Below, one piece after another: positions 1 through 9,500 of a stretch of DNA of 64,000 nt; the first letter of the stretch is position 1, and each line of letters starts with the position of its first letter. The notes below the pieces were generated by a model. That model saw only the letters and a list, made by a program, of their open reading frames with translations. It was not told where the DNA came from and searched no databases. Source of the DNA: Chaetoderma sp. LZ-2023a (Eukaryota; Mollusca; Caudofoveata; Chaetodermatida; Chaetodermatidae); NCBI GenBank assembly GCA_034401795.1, contig CM067367.1, positions 53,340,269 through 53,404,268 of the forward strand, in the 5' to 3' direction. The position numbers were made by a program, and so were the translations under genes.

Positions 1-624
1 CAGGTGGTGCTGATCATTGCCCCGTCAGAACACAGGAAAAACATCTTACTGCGGGCTCTCCTGGCCGAACATCTACACTCTCAATACATCCTTCTGGTGT
101 CTGACTCCGCCGCTGAGGCGGTTGACAGTAATGATCAATGGTACAATGGCCCAATCACCAAGACGCAGAACCTGCAAGCACTGATGGAGAAGCTGCTGGA
201 AGCCCGACTAACAGAACCACTTGTTCTAGTTATCGATGACCCTGCAATGGACAAGAAAACAGTCACCTACCTCAGCAACATCACCAGGCGCATCCGGCAC
301 ACAAAGATAACTGTCTTCATCCTCTTTCAGAAGTACACCTGCGAGATCTCACCAGACATCCGCCACAATGCCCGGTTGCTATACTTCAGCTCCAAGTGTG
401 GACGTGCCCTGCTCGAGACCATATACGACAGCCTAACCCTCAAGGAGACCAAAGGGGACTTTATCGCAGGTGTACAGAGGGCAGCTGAGCTGTACCGCTT
501 CATCTTCAGCAACAAGGAGACAGGTGAGCTGTCACACTTCAAGCCATCTCTGGAAAAGGCGCATACCTTCACCTACAAGCTGAATCCAGCCAGGAAACTA
601 GCCTGCTCTACGCGTCATCACTGA
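1..624 (+). CDS. A32/FtsK-HerA-type DNA packaging ATPase, C-terminal part (virus-like)
   Basis: The frame is open to the window edge, so the start is missing; 207 codons are visible, ending TGA at 622-624. The order of elements fits the packaging ATPases of Polintons, adintoviruses and related double-jelly-roll viruses, which pump DNA into capsids. There is a P-loop-position strand (LIIAPSEHRKN), a Walker B strand ending in acidic residues (LVLVIDDPAMD), then a segment like the family's RH...Q.y..i...iR.N signature (RRIRHTKI, FQKYTCEISPDIRHNARLL). The P-loop position lacks the usual glycines (EHR where GSG is expected) though a lysine remains, so catalysis is doubtful or the copy is decayed. 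The next gene starts 30 bp away on the other strand, a compact viral-style arrangement. Family assignment is by motif recognition only. Confidence 0.6.
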   Translation, partial: QVVLIIAPSEHRKNILLRALLAEHLHSQYILLVSDSAAEAVDSNDQWYNGPITKTQNLQALMEKLLEARLTEPLVLVIDDPAMDKKTVTYLSNITRRIRHTKITVFILFQKYTCEISPDIRHNARLLYFSSKCGRALLETIYDSLTLKETKGDFIAGVQRAAELYRFIFSNKETGELSHFKPSLEKAHTFTYKLNPARKLACSTRHH

Positions 625-654
625 CAGACTGTCACAGCTGCCTTAATTTTTTTT

Positions 655-1506
655 TCATTCATCAGAAGGCTGCGCGGTCTCCGCTACTTCATCCGCGGTC
701 TCCACTACTTCATCAGATGCTTGAGAACCTTCGTCAGAAGCTACTTCGTCAGATGCTTGAGAACCGTCGTCAGAAGCTACTACGTCAGAAACTACTTCGG
801 CAGGTCCGTACTGTCGCTTAAACTCTAACCACTGAGGGTCATCTTTTGGGATTCTCTTCATCTGGTTCTTCTCACGGTAGACCCACTTTAGCCATCCGCG
901 CTTAGCATCTGACTTGTGAGGGGATTTGATGAGGTAGTCCTGGTAGTTATCTGGGAATTTCATAAATGCTGCCCGATCACTGGCCAAACTCCTGCGCCCT
1001 TTTTCATTGAAGATGTGCTCAACAGCCTCCTTGCGGCCAACAGTGACCCCCTCCTGAGTACCTTCTGCATGACCGGTGTCGTGGCTCTCCGCTACAGCGG
1101 CACTGACCTCCCTGAAGTAGTTATTTGCTCCAGACTGGGGTCTATCCAGCATCTCTCGTTCTTCCTGGCTATGGAGGCTAAATACGGCAGCCCACTTCCT
1201 GACTGTTAGTAGATCTTTGGGGTCGACCCTCGCCTTTTGGAGAGCTAGAATAACAGGACTGTTGGTTGGGGCCACAGGTAGGTTGGGTAGTACCTTGCCC
1301 TGGGTGCTGTCAAACTTCTGGTAGAGTATCCGAATCAGGAGTTCTTTTGTACTACGAGCTGGCGCTCCTTCCTCTATGGCGGCCAGTATCTCCGCATCAG
1401 ACGGAGGTGAGACCTTGGCTCGCTCGTGGATAATGTTGATGTCACGAAGCAGTCCTCGGACCCTGTCACAGTGGGACAGTGCACACGCAGTGGCTCTGAC
1501 TGTCAT
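655..1506 (-). CDS. Unknown protein of virus-like cluster with acidic repeat tail
   Basis: An uninterrupted 283-codon frame starts at ATG (1504-1506) and ends just beyond the ATPase stop. I do not recognise the family. The N-terminal two thirds are charged and mostly helical-looking. The last ~50 residues are a low-complexity acidic repeat built on S-D-E-V-A-S-D-E-G-S-Q-A. The gene is divergent from the capsid-like frame at 1599 and tail-to-tail with the ATPase, which suggests it belongs to the same element. A structural or DNA-associated role is possible but not shown. Its intact frame contrasts with the broken neighbours. Confidence 0.5.
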   Translation of the reverse strand: MTVRATACALSHCDRVRGLLRDINIIHERAKVSPPSDAEILAAIEEGAPARSTKELLIRILYQKFDSTQGKVLPNLPVAPTNSPVILALQKARVDPKDLLTVRKWAAVFSLHSQEEREMLDRPQSGANNYFREVSAAVAESHDTGHAEGTQEGVTVGRKEAVEHIFNEKGRRSLASDRAAFMKFPDNYQDYLIKSPHKSDAKRGWLKWVYREKNQMKRIPKDDPQWLEFKRQYGPAEVVSDVVASDDGSQASDEVASDEGSQASDEVVETADEVAETAQPSDE

Positions 1507-1598
1507 GCCGACTTGTCCTGCTGCCTATAGACAATCTGCTGGAGAACTTTACCAAACATGGCAGCCGTTTAACCCCTCTATATACCCAGACCTTAAAC
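1507..1598. promoter_or_regulatory. Divergent intergenic region with TATATA box
   Basis: Only 92 bp separate the start codons of two divergent frames. A TATATA at 1579-1584 lies about 15 bp before the plus-strand ATG. A shared bidirectional promoter is inferred from geometry only. Confidence 0.3.
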
Positions 1599-2563
1599 AT
1601 GCTGCAGTATGTGCAACATCCAGATAGGGCCATTGAACCCGCGACATCGCACCGGACTGATCGGCGGAAGGACTGCCTGACGGTCATTCGACCCAGTATA
1701 CATGATGAGAACCAGTTGTCCGCTGCTGGGAAGTACATTGACTTTGCAATCTCGGCACAGATCCACGAGATCAAGAGCATGACACTCGAGTTCACGCTTC
1801 AGAGCACAATAGAACAGACGGTAGAGCTCCCGCAGGTTCTGAACAGGTGGGAGATCATGCAGACAGTACCGTGGACACCACCTATGTGAACGATGAGTAC
1901 CGAGTCCTAGGTCCGCTGGCTCGTGGCCCAACCTTCTATGTGAAGGGAAAGGGGTACTACGCTGTGAGGTGCAATGAGGGGTTCACGGAATTCGAACTAC
2001 AGGCAGGTGTCGAGAAGCCCATGGCAGTTCCACTCTTAACCCTCCTCGAGAACACGGCTGTCATGCGGGATAAGCTGTTCCTCTGGGTGTACACTGATCA
2101 GCTCGCAGATGCGACGATGAATGCTCCAAGACTTCATGTCTGGCATGACAAGAATGACCAGGAGCTGAAGCAAACGGGTTCCAAACAGCAGATCGTGCAT
2201 GTGGAGCGAGAACACCAGCAGGTCCAAGCCACAGCTAACCAACGGGTAGAGCTAACATTGCATCATGGTGCATCGGACTGTGTCGCTGTTGCTGTCCTGG
2301 TTCAGAAGGGAGGAGCCATCCATCAGGTGGATAAGCTAGACGACTTCAAGCTTGTGGTTGCTGGGACCAATGTTCTCTGCCACCCAGTCCTGAGCTGCTC
2401 CTATCGTGTTCAGCCACGGGCTCCCTGGAGCATTCTTGTGGAAGAGCATCACCCTACCGTCTTCGATGTGACGGTTGCGATAGGTATGGATGTAGCGGAG
2501 GTAAAACGCGTTCTGGACAGTCTGGATCTTTTGTATGATCTGGCCTGTACGGTCTCCTTCTAG
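1599..2563 (+). pseudogene. Capsid-like protein of virus-like cluster, one frameshift
   Basis: Two overlapping frames, 1599-1889 and 1847-2563, read as one protein of about 310 residues if one frameshift near 1855-1865 is allowed. The start is an ATG preceded by a TATATA. The protein is rich in beta-type segments with few coiled-coil features. Its early region (D-F-A-I-S-A-Q-I-H-E-I-K-S-M-T-L-E-F) resembles the start of viral jelly-roll proteins, and its position next to a packaging ATPase fits a capsid or minor capsid protein. Similarity is weak, and no family-specific motif was seen. The last 230 bp overlap the minus-strand SAP frame. Other identities, such as a fibre or penton protein, remain open. 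Confidence 0.35.
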
Positions 2564-3409
2564 ACCTCTGAAGAATGTCCAGCATACTGACCGGCATCCT
2601 CTATCCTCTGTCTCCCTTTCGCCGAGACGCTGGTCGAGAATGTGTTCGCCTTCTCGCCTCATGCTCCGGGCTACGGGTTCAGACCTCGGCCCCCTTATGC
2701 TCCGGGCTGGGCTCAGACCTCGGCATTGCTTAACGATCCTGCGTTTGAGAGTTAAGCGTTCCAGTGGATGGGCCTCCATCCACCTCGCTACAGTCTTGGC
2801 TCGCAAGCTAGCAGTCACCTCGGCCAACTGACGATGCTCACGTATCCGCTATGCTTTCTTGTGGGGATTCCAAGGATCCTCTTTGGTAAGCGCTGGAAAC
2901 CTTCCCACATTCATTGCTCGGGAGAGGCGCTTCTGCCACTCCTCGGCACGGACCTGTCCGACCATCTGGAGCAGGTCGGCTTTCTTGGCCTTAGAGTAGC
3001 CTATAAGGCCGAATTGCTTTGCAATAGCGCGAAGCTGTGCAACAGTACTCATGGTGTATATCCCTGTGGATGCCTGCATGGGGTGCGGGGGCCCCCTGCG
3101 TTGGAGAGTTAAGGGCTCCAGTGAATGGGCCTCCATCCGCCTCGCTACAGCCGTGGCTCGCAAGCTAGCAGTCACCTCCTCGTCCAACTGACTAAAGTCA
3201 CGTATCCACTGTGCTTCCTTGTGGGGATTCCAAGGATCCTCGGTAAGCGCTCGAAACCTTCCCGTATTCATTGCTCGGGAGAGTCGCTTCTGCCACTCCT
3301 CGGCACGGACCTGGTCGATCATCTGGAGCAGGTCGGCTTTCTTGGCCTTAGAGTAGCCTATAAGGCCGAATTGCTTTGCAATAGCGCGAATCTGTGCAAC
3401 AGTACTCAT
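2336..3409 (-). pseudogene. SAP-domain protein with internal duplication, in-frame stop
   Basis: A single minus-strand frame of 358 codons runs from ATG 3407-3409 (context CACCATGA) to 2336, broken by one TAG at 2849-2851 where the sister copy has CAG. Residues 1-30 (TVAQIRAIAKQFGLIGYSKA, then KKADLL) form a SAP motif, a helix-turn-helix fold that binds DNA. The whole SAP block plus about 85 following residues is repeated once, giving two SAP domains; this mirrors the DNA duplication at 2739-3437. The last ~75 residues are a different, globular-looking region. SAP proteins are common in Polinton-like and other large DNA virus genomes, which supports a viral origin. The C-terminal part overlaps the plus-strand capsid-like frame, and I cannot tell which strand is truly coding there. 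Confidence 0.5.
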
Positions 3410-3437
3410 GGTGTAGATCCCTGTGGATGCCTGTCTC
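2739..3437. repeat. Direct tandem duplication of ~350 bp inside the SAP gene
   Basis: Two copies lie at about 2739-3081 and 3097-3437. Both run from GAGAGTTAAG through GGGCCTCCATCC and GCCTTAGAGTAGCC to ACTCATGGTGTA and CCCTGTGGATGCCTG. They differ by scattered substitutions and small indels, so the duplication is not recent. Confidence 0.85.
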
Positions 3438-3715
3438 TAAATAATTCAGACGCTATTATGTGTGGCGTTCTGTACCTGTGGGTGCTGTGTATCCCCTGTC
3501 TGGGAGTTCAGACCTATTATGTGTGGTGCTGGCGATCAGTACCTGAGGGTGGTGTATATCCCTGTGGATGCCTGTCTCTAAATGGGCATTCAGACCCTAT
3601 TATGTGTGGCGATCAGCGTTCAGACCTATTATATGTGGTGCTGGAGATCAGTACCTGTGGGTGGTGTATAACCCTGTGGATGCCTGTCGCTAAATGGGTG
3701 GTCAGCCCCTGGTAG
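3415..3715. repeat. Minisatellite with TATTATGTGTGG-type units
   Basis: Imperfect units carry CCCTGTGGATGCCTGTC, TCTAAAT, TTCAGACCTATTATGTGTGG and GATCAGTACCTG in varying order, with about three long units and extra half units. It directly follows the end of the SAP duplication and may be part of the terminal region of the virus-like element. Confidence 0.7.
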
Positions 3716-3851
3716 TAGTAGTGTCGGGATGATCCTACCTGTTCGGCGATCTGTGGTGGCCCCAGGGAATCAGAGGGCAGTGGGGCTCATTTGTCTAAAT
3801 GGAAATCCAGTTGAGGGAGGTGTATCATTTTGACCGCGACACTACTAACGC
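3711..3851. mobile_element. Short element with AGTAGTGTCG inverted ends
   Basis: The segment begins TAGTAGTGTCGGGATGAT and ends ATCATTTTGACC then GCGACACTACTA, an imperfect inverted repeat. The right end (GAGGGAGGTGTATCATTTT) recurs at 4619-4653, so this is one member of a repeat family. No target duplication is obvious. Confidence 0.5.
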
Positions 3852-3854
3852 GTA

Positions 3855-4115
3855 GCACGCGTGCGCATGCGTCAGATCCACGTGTCAATATTGTGAGAGA
3901 GTGTATGCTTATATTGTACCGAGAAATCACTTCATTCTCGGCGTTCTTGGCACAGATTAGGACCAGAATGAAGCGAGAATTTCAAAACTGTTTACCATTT
4001 TAAAATCAGACCAGAAATGGCCTTAACTACCTCGGCCATGTATGCATTAGTAATTATAGCTGATAAGTTATGTGTTCTCATTGCTGTTACTGCGTTATCT
4101 CGAAGTGACGTCAGA
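3855..4115. promoter_or_regulatory. Promoter-like motif cluster (NRF1-, E-box- and CRE-like)
   Basis: TGCGCATGCG at 3862-3871 resembles an NRF1 site, CACGTG at 3879-3884 is an E-box, and TGACGTCA at 4106-4113 is a perfect CRE. It lies upstream of the first kinesin exon seen, so it might be that gene's promoter, but no linked first exon was found. It is based on motif matching only. Confidence 0.25.
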
Positions 4116-4170
4116 CTGATAAGTGCAGTAACCGCAATACTCACGCTCAGAGATAAGATTACTAAGAGGC

Positions 4171-4656
4171 GAGATTTTAGTAGTGTTGCGGTGGGTCAAT
4201 CAATAGAGTATTGAATTGCATAGGATTCCCAGGCTGCAGATTAGGGTTCAAATCCGCTCAAAAGACCTCGCTAGAACATACCTGAAATTTCAAAACTAGG
4301 TCAGCCACTAGGCCGGGGTAATATGACCAGGTTAGATAAAGACCCACCACGACACTCCCCAGTGCAAGGTAAAAGCACCACAGACACACACACACACCAG
4401 CCGGCTGGAATAGCAACAGGGTGGGGTAGGAGATAGGTGGGGTAGGATAGGTAGAAAAGTGTCCCACAGATAGAAAAACCTCCTCAGGATACCGGTCAGA
4501 ATAAGAAATCCCGGCCACTGGCCGGTATCCTGAGGAGGTTCTCCCTGACAGTGGGGTCCGCACAGGAGTTTTATATTCTTGGCCATGGCCACGGATCGCC
4601 GAACGGCGGTCATTTGAGGGAGGTGGTATCATTTTAATTCTGACACTACTCAGCTT
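4171..4656 (+). mobile_element. tRNA-derived SINE-like element
   Basis: The head carries an A-box-like TGGGTCAATCAATAG near 4192 and a near-consensus B box GGTTCAAATCC at 4245-4255, spaced as in tRNA genes. The body has a CA microsatellite (4382-4400) and a hairpin (CCTCCTCAGGATACCGG at 4480 and its complement at 4520-4540). The 3' part, GAGGGAGG to GACACTACT, is shared with the element at 3711-3851. Intact tRNA folding is not apparent, so it is not a functional tRNA. Confidence 0.5.
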
Positions 4657-5309
4657 GTTGTACGTTGTAGCTTTCTATTATATTCACTAATAAGTGGGAC
4701 ATTTTTGAAAAAAAAAGTTGTTTGCAATCATCTTTGACTTCCTGGTTATGGTGTCGCCATTCTAAACAGCAGGTAGGGTGGCGTAGAGTTTTATTTATAG
4801 CGAAAAATCATATTGCCGCGAGAATATGGAACCTGCGAGAATATGAGACGGGATTATACAAGATCTTCATTTATTCTCTCGTAACCTTAAAGCAAGTCAT
4901 GCATGTCAAGGGAGATAATTGTTGGTTGTGAATTTTAACAATGCATATGTTACCAAAGAAAATTTTTCTTTGAAAATTTTCCAACTAATATGGCTGGTTC
5001 TTAATCCCTTCAATCCTGGAAATTCCAGTATCACAATGAGCGATACAGGCCGCTTCTGTGTCATGTTTTATATGATGTTGGATAGTACAGTACAGCTTTA
5101 AGAAATAACTTAACATGTGCTGCTAACCCTTCTTATGTCAATAGTGCCCCGAAGCGCTGAAAATGCTTTTTTTGTCAATTAACCTTTTCATGTCTCAAGA
5201 TTTTTAAAGAAAATTCAAATATTTACTCAGTGAATGACCAAGAGACCTGTTCTTTTGTAAATTTACCACTGAAATTTAGGAAAATATTTTTTAAAGAGTT
5301 TGATCAGGT
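4657..5309. other. Intergenic or 5' intron sequence, little recognisable
   Basis: This is AT-rich sequence with no convincing exon. A decayed piece of the palindromic MITE family (TTAACCTTTTCATG, then ACCAAGAGACC) is visible at about 5180-5280. Confidence 0.4.
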
Positions 5310-5545
5310 TGACGATTGAAGAATTAATTGTCAAGAAAATCTAAATTTTTGTTTAGTCAGTGTCCATTTGCAGGCCAAGAGAAGACTATTTTTTTTTTAT
5401 TTCTCACTGGAATGACTGGCTCGTTAACTGAGCCAGTCATTCCAGTGGTTGATTTCCAAAAATAGTCTTCTCTTGGACTGCAAATAGAAGCAACTGCAGA
5501 GTTTTACCATTATAAACCACCAGTTGACACAAGAGGGCTTAAGCA
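5310..5545. mobile_element. Palindromic TTAA-type MITE (family P), copy 1
   Basis: The arm GTCCATTTGCAGGCCAAGAG (about 5361) pairs with TCTTCTCTTGGACTGCAAAT (about 5467). The loop centre is GGAATGACTGGCTC / GAGCCAGTCATTCC. The outer ends are decayed. Confidence 0.75.
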
Positions 5546-5764
5546 TTACTGCCTAATATTCCAATCCAGTTACATGAATTATGTTCAAAATATTCAACAA
5601 AACATTTTCTTACATCCTGTTCAAAATTGTACTAACTAACATGTTTCTGTTTTTGTTCTTGAAATATGTTATGTTATTTGTCCCCTACCAATAACACTGG
5701 GGGTGGGGGTGTACTATAGTTTTGCACTCCGTCTGTCCATCCATCTGTTCATCCGTCCATCTGT

Positions 5765-6385
5765 CGCAGTTGGTTTTCCTCACTTTTTTTCGCATTCCTA
5801 GATATTCAACTGAGAATTGGTAGATTTGCTTTGTTATGAGAAGTTACAGAGCAAGTTCGAGTTTCAGGCGTATGCGTCAATTTTTTATGGAGCTATGGCC
5901 CCTTTCGACTTAAGAAATACAAAAAAATATCAGCTTTCCGCACTTTTTTTCGCACTCCTTCAAGATATTTAAGCAAAAATCAGTGCATCGCTTTAGTATA
6001 TGGAGCTACCGAGCAAGTTCGAGTTTCAGACATTTTTGTCAATCTTTCATGAAGTTATGCCCCCTTTCGACTTATGAAATACACAAAATATTAGTTTTCC
6101 CCAATTTTTTTCGCAGCCCTTCGAGATATTCAACTGAGAATTGGTACATTACTTTGTTATGAGAAATTACAGAGCAAGTTCGAGTTTCAGGTGTTTGCAT
6201 CAATTTTTGATGGAGTTATGTCCCCTTTCGACTTATGAAATACAAACCTATTGATCAGCTTTCAAGACTTTTTCGTTCTCCTTCACCATATATAACTGAA
6301 ACTTGGTTTATTGCTACAAGTTACATATCAAGTTCGAGTTCAAATTTTTAATGGAGTTTTTGACTAGCAATCACTAAAGATTTAT
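5765..6385. repeat. Diverged tandem repeat, ~160-bp unit, four copies
   Basis: Each unit contains TTTTTTTCGCA, GATATTCAACTGAGAATTGG, GAGCAAGTTCGAGTTTCAG and CCCCTTTCGACTTATGAAAT. Units start near 5770, 5935, 6095 and 6255; the last is shortened. It lies just before the first visible kinesin exon. Confidence 0.8.
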
Positions 6386-6478
6386 ATCACCAGGTAGGGG
6401 ACATGTATTGCAAAGCAATACTCACAGAATGCTTGTTTCTGATTTGTACTGTATGTGAATATGTATTCTATTTGACAG

Positions 6479-6582
6479 AAGAGGCTGCTAGAAGTCCATG
6501 CACTATGGCTGAATACACATCTCTATGTCGACAATTAGATGACCGGAATAATCAACGTGATGAATTGCTCTTGAAAGTAAAG
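6479..6582 (+). CDS. KIFC3: Kinesin exon (first visible): stalk
   Basis: The acceptor is TATTTGACAG and the donor AAAG|GTAAGG. The exon enters in phase 1 and leaves in phase 0, so at least one upstream exon exists. It encodes a charged helical segment containing [20 protein letters not shown]. Confidence 0.75.
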
Positions 6583-9500
6583 GTAAGGGGATGTCTGTTA
6601 CATCGATTATTATCTCCCTCCTCTATGAATGTGGGTGATATTTATGTGTTTGTTTCTCTGTAATGTGTTCATCCATGCATTTTGTTTTTCATTCAATAAC
6701 ATAACTTAGGTGTATTTTGATGAAACTTCGTGATTATGTTGTCTGTGGGGCTAGGAAAAGCCTATTATATTTTGGGTCAGTCCGTCCATCATTCAGACTG
6801 TACAGAGTGTACATCTTGCCAATCATTATGTGTGTGTGTGTGTGTGCGTGCGTGCGTGCGTGTGTGAGCACATGCGTGTGTGCGCTTGCTGTGTTCATTC
6901 AATAACTTAGCTTGTTCTTGGAGTACTGTCATTAAGCTTCATGAGTAAGTTGGTCATGGAACTAGTAAGAAGCCTACAATCTTTTGGGTCAGTCCGCTCA
7001 TTAGTTAGAACATCTTTCCAACCATGTGTGTTTGTGCCACATTTCTGTTTGTTGATAGGCCTTAATGGCTACTTGTATGCTGACATTGGACTAGGAAGTA
7101 GCATATTATTTTATGGACAAGTGTGTCTTATCACAAACCAGAATAGCTGCTGGTTGTGGGGGGGGGGGGGGGGTGGGATCAACGTTTTATCTAGTTTTAA
7201 AACTTGTCTTTGTAGACAGGGGTCACTGTGCCTGTAGCACTGTCTGTAGGCAGGATACTGACTATATTTAACTCCATCAGCATTTAACATTTCGTCTAAG
7301 TTGTCAATGAAGAGTTTCCCATATTATTGGGTACGTAATACTCCAAGCTGCATGCTACTAAGTCAAAGTAAATTTTTTTTTGTAAACAGCTTTACATTGA
7401 TATGACCAGATCTAACAATTTTATGATGAAACCAGCCTCTGCAGTGGTCTTGAGAAATGTCCATTTACAGGTCAAGAGATACTATTTTTATCAAATTTAC
7501 CACTGGAATGATTGGCTCTATTTACAAAGCCAATCATTCCAGTGGTAAATTTTCAAAATTAGTCTTCTCTTTGCCTGCAAATGGACATTCAATAAACAAA
7601 TATTTTGATTTGCATCAGCCAAATTTTGCCATTAAAGGGTTAAGAATCTAAGCACAGTGATTTGTTGCAAGATTGTGGTAATTCTTATACATTGTACCCA
7701 TGGATAAGCTTTTAATTAAAGAATGATGACACTTATATGAATTTCACAACAATTAGTCCAGCTAGAATGAGTAAGATCACTATTTATTGGACAGTTCAGG
7801 AGGCAATCTGTGGTGGATTCAAAGAAGGAGGGAGTCTCACTTGGCATATGTACCTCCCACCTCTTGGCCAAACTTGAGGGTTGGTAATTTCCCGGGAAAT
7901 ACCCAGGGCAGTGGGAAATACCAGGAAATACCGGGAAATACTCAGATATCAGATGTCAAATTTATACATTTCACCCCCATGGTTATTTGTCATGCTTAGG
8001 AAAACACTGACAAGCATTAGTAAATATCATATAGTGACATATTATGCATAAGTTGCAAAACTATGCTTAAGGAACATAGTCCTCTAACTTCTAAAGCAAC
8101 ACTACAACAGATAAAACTGAACATCCAATGAAATACCATTATAATTTTATGAGGTATGACTGCATATTTGACAGTAAATCACCATCTATAGATCTGTTTG
8201 TAGGTCAGTAGACCGATACAATTACCTACCCAATAATAAAATGCTTTGACTACTGCCAGAACATGCAATGTAAACTTACTTCTGAGGTCTACCTCTTGCT
8301 GTGTACTTGCTTAACCCTTTAGCACTCAAGTCGGTGAAAAATAGCTTCTGCAGTAGTCTTTGATAAATGTCCATTTGCAGCCCAAGAGAAGACTATTATT
8401 GACAATTTACCACTGGAATGACTGGCTTGATAACTGAACTCAAAAATAGCCTCTTAATCTGAAAATATATATTTTCTAGGAGATTATTGAAATTTGCTTG
8501 ACCAAATTTGAATGTTAAACGGTTAAATATCTAATTCACTATCTGGGGTGTCATTATATCTAAGTTAGTGCTATGGTGACTGAATACATTTCATTCTGAA
8601 GTTGCAGAAATGTTAAAATTGTATTTGCTATTTAAACCCGAAATCTATAGAATATGTTGAAAAGAATGTGAAAGCTGTTTTTAATCAGTCATATTGTAGC
8701 ATGTAATAGTAAAAATACTAAATAGTACATAATATTAGTATATAATCATATATAATAGAATGAAATGTGTTGTCATCTCAATCAGTTAATCTCTAATTAG
8801 AGACCTTGCTGGCTTTCCATTGCCGGACAATATCACACATGCATATGAGCTGAGTGTGGGAGAAGGCCTAGCTCAGAGCATTGATTTACAACCATGTAGA
8901 AATCTGAGGCTAACTAAATATACAATACTTGTACATATATATTTGTAAGTGTACCAGCAGTTTGGCAATTTAAGCTTAGATCTCTATTTTAAATCAATAT
9001 TCTGATAGGCTGAGAATTCAAGGCAGTATAATGGATTTGTATTGTATGTCACAATATGCGCAGCGTGCTGATGCATTGCATATCAGTTTAAGTAAACCAT
9101 TCATGTGACAAAAGTTTCTTAATATTATGAAACTATTTTACTGGAAGTTGTTGTTGCAGCCTCTATTGAAAATGCTTTCTAAAAGTTCCACCAACACTGT
9201 TTGTGCAATAAGTAGTAGGTGTTGTATCTGCTATGTTGGTTTGAAAAGGTTAGAGATATGCTATGATGTGCCTATATTGCCTATTTGATCTCATATGTCA
9301 ACCTGTATTTGATATAGGCCTCTATAGCCACTCTGATTAATATATCTAGGATAATTAGTTTAAAATTTACCATTTCTAATGAGTAGTAGAGTATTTCCCG
9401 GTATTTCCTGCTTTTTTTTAGTATTTCCCGAGGCGGTATTTACCAGTATTTCCCGCCCGGTATTTCCCGCACCGGGAAATTGCTGCCAACCCTGCCAAAC

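Noticed and set aside
2336-2563. Calling the coding strand in the overlap of the capsid-like and SAP frames
   Set aside because: Both strands are open and neither end matches a known motif; the sequence alone does not decide.
4185-4265. Functional tRNA gene
   Set aside because: A and B boxes are present, but acceptor and anticodon stems do not pair convincingly; it is a SINE head.
4017-5101. Short frames as missing kinesin 5' exons
   Set aside because: None has a good splice site leading in phase 1 to the exon at 6479, and none has stalk-like sequence.
5765-6385. CRISPR-like array
   Set aside because: Units are ~160 bp, diverged and without unique spacers, and the genome is eukaryotic.
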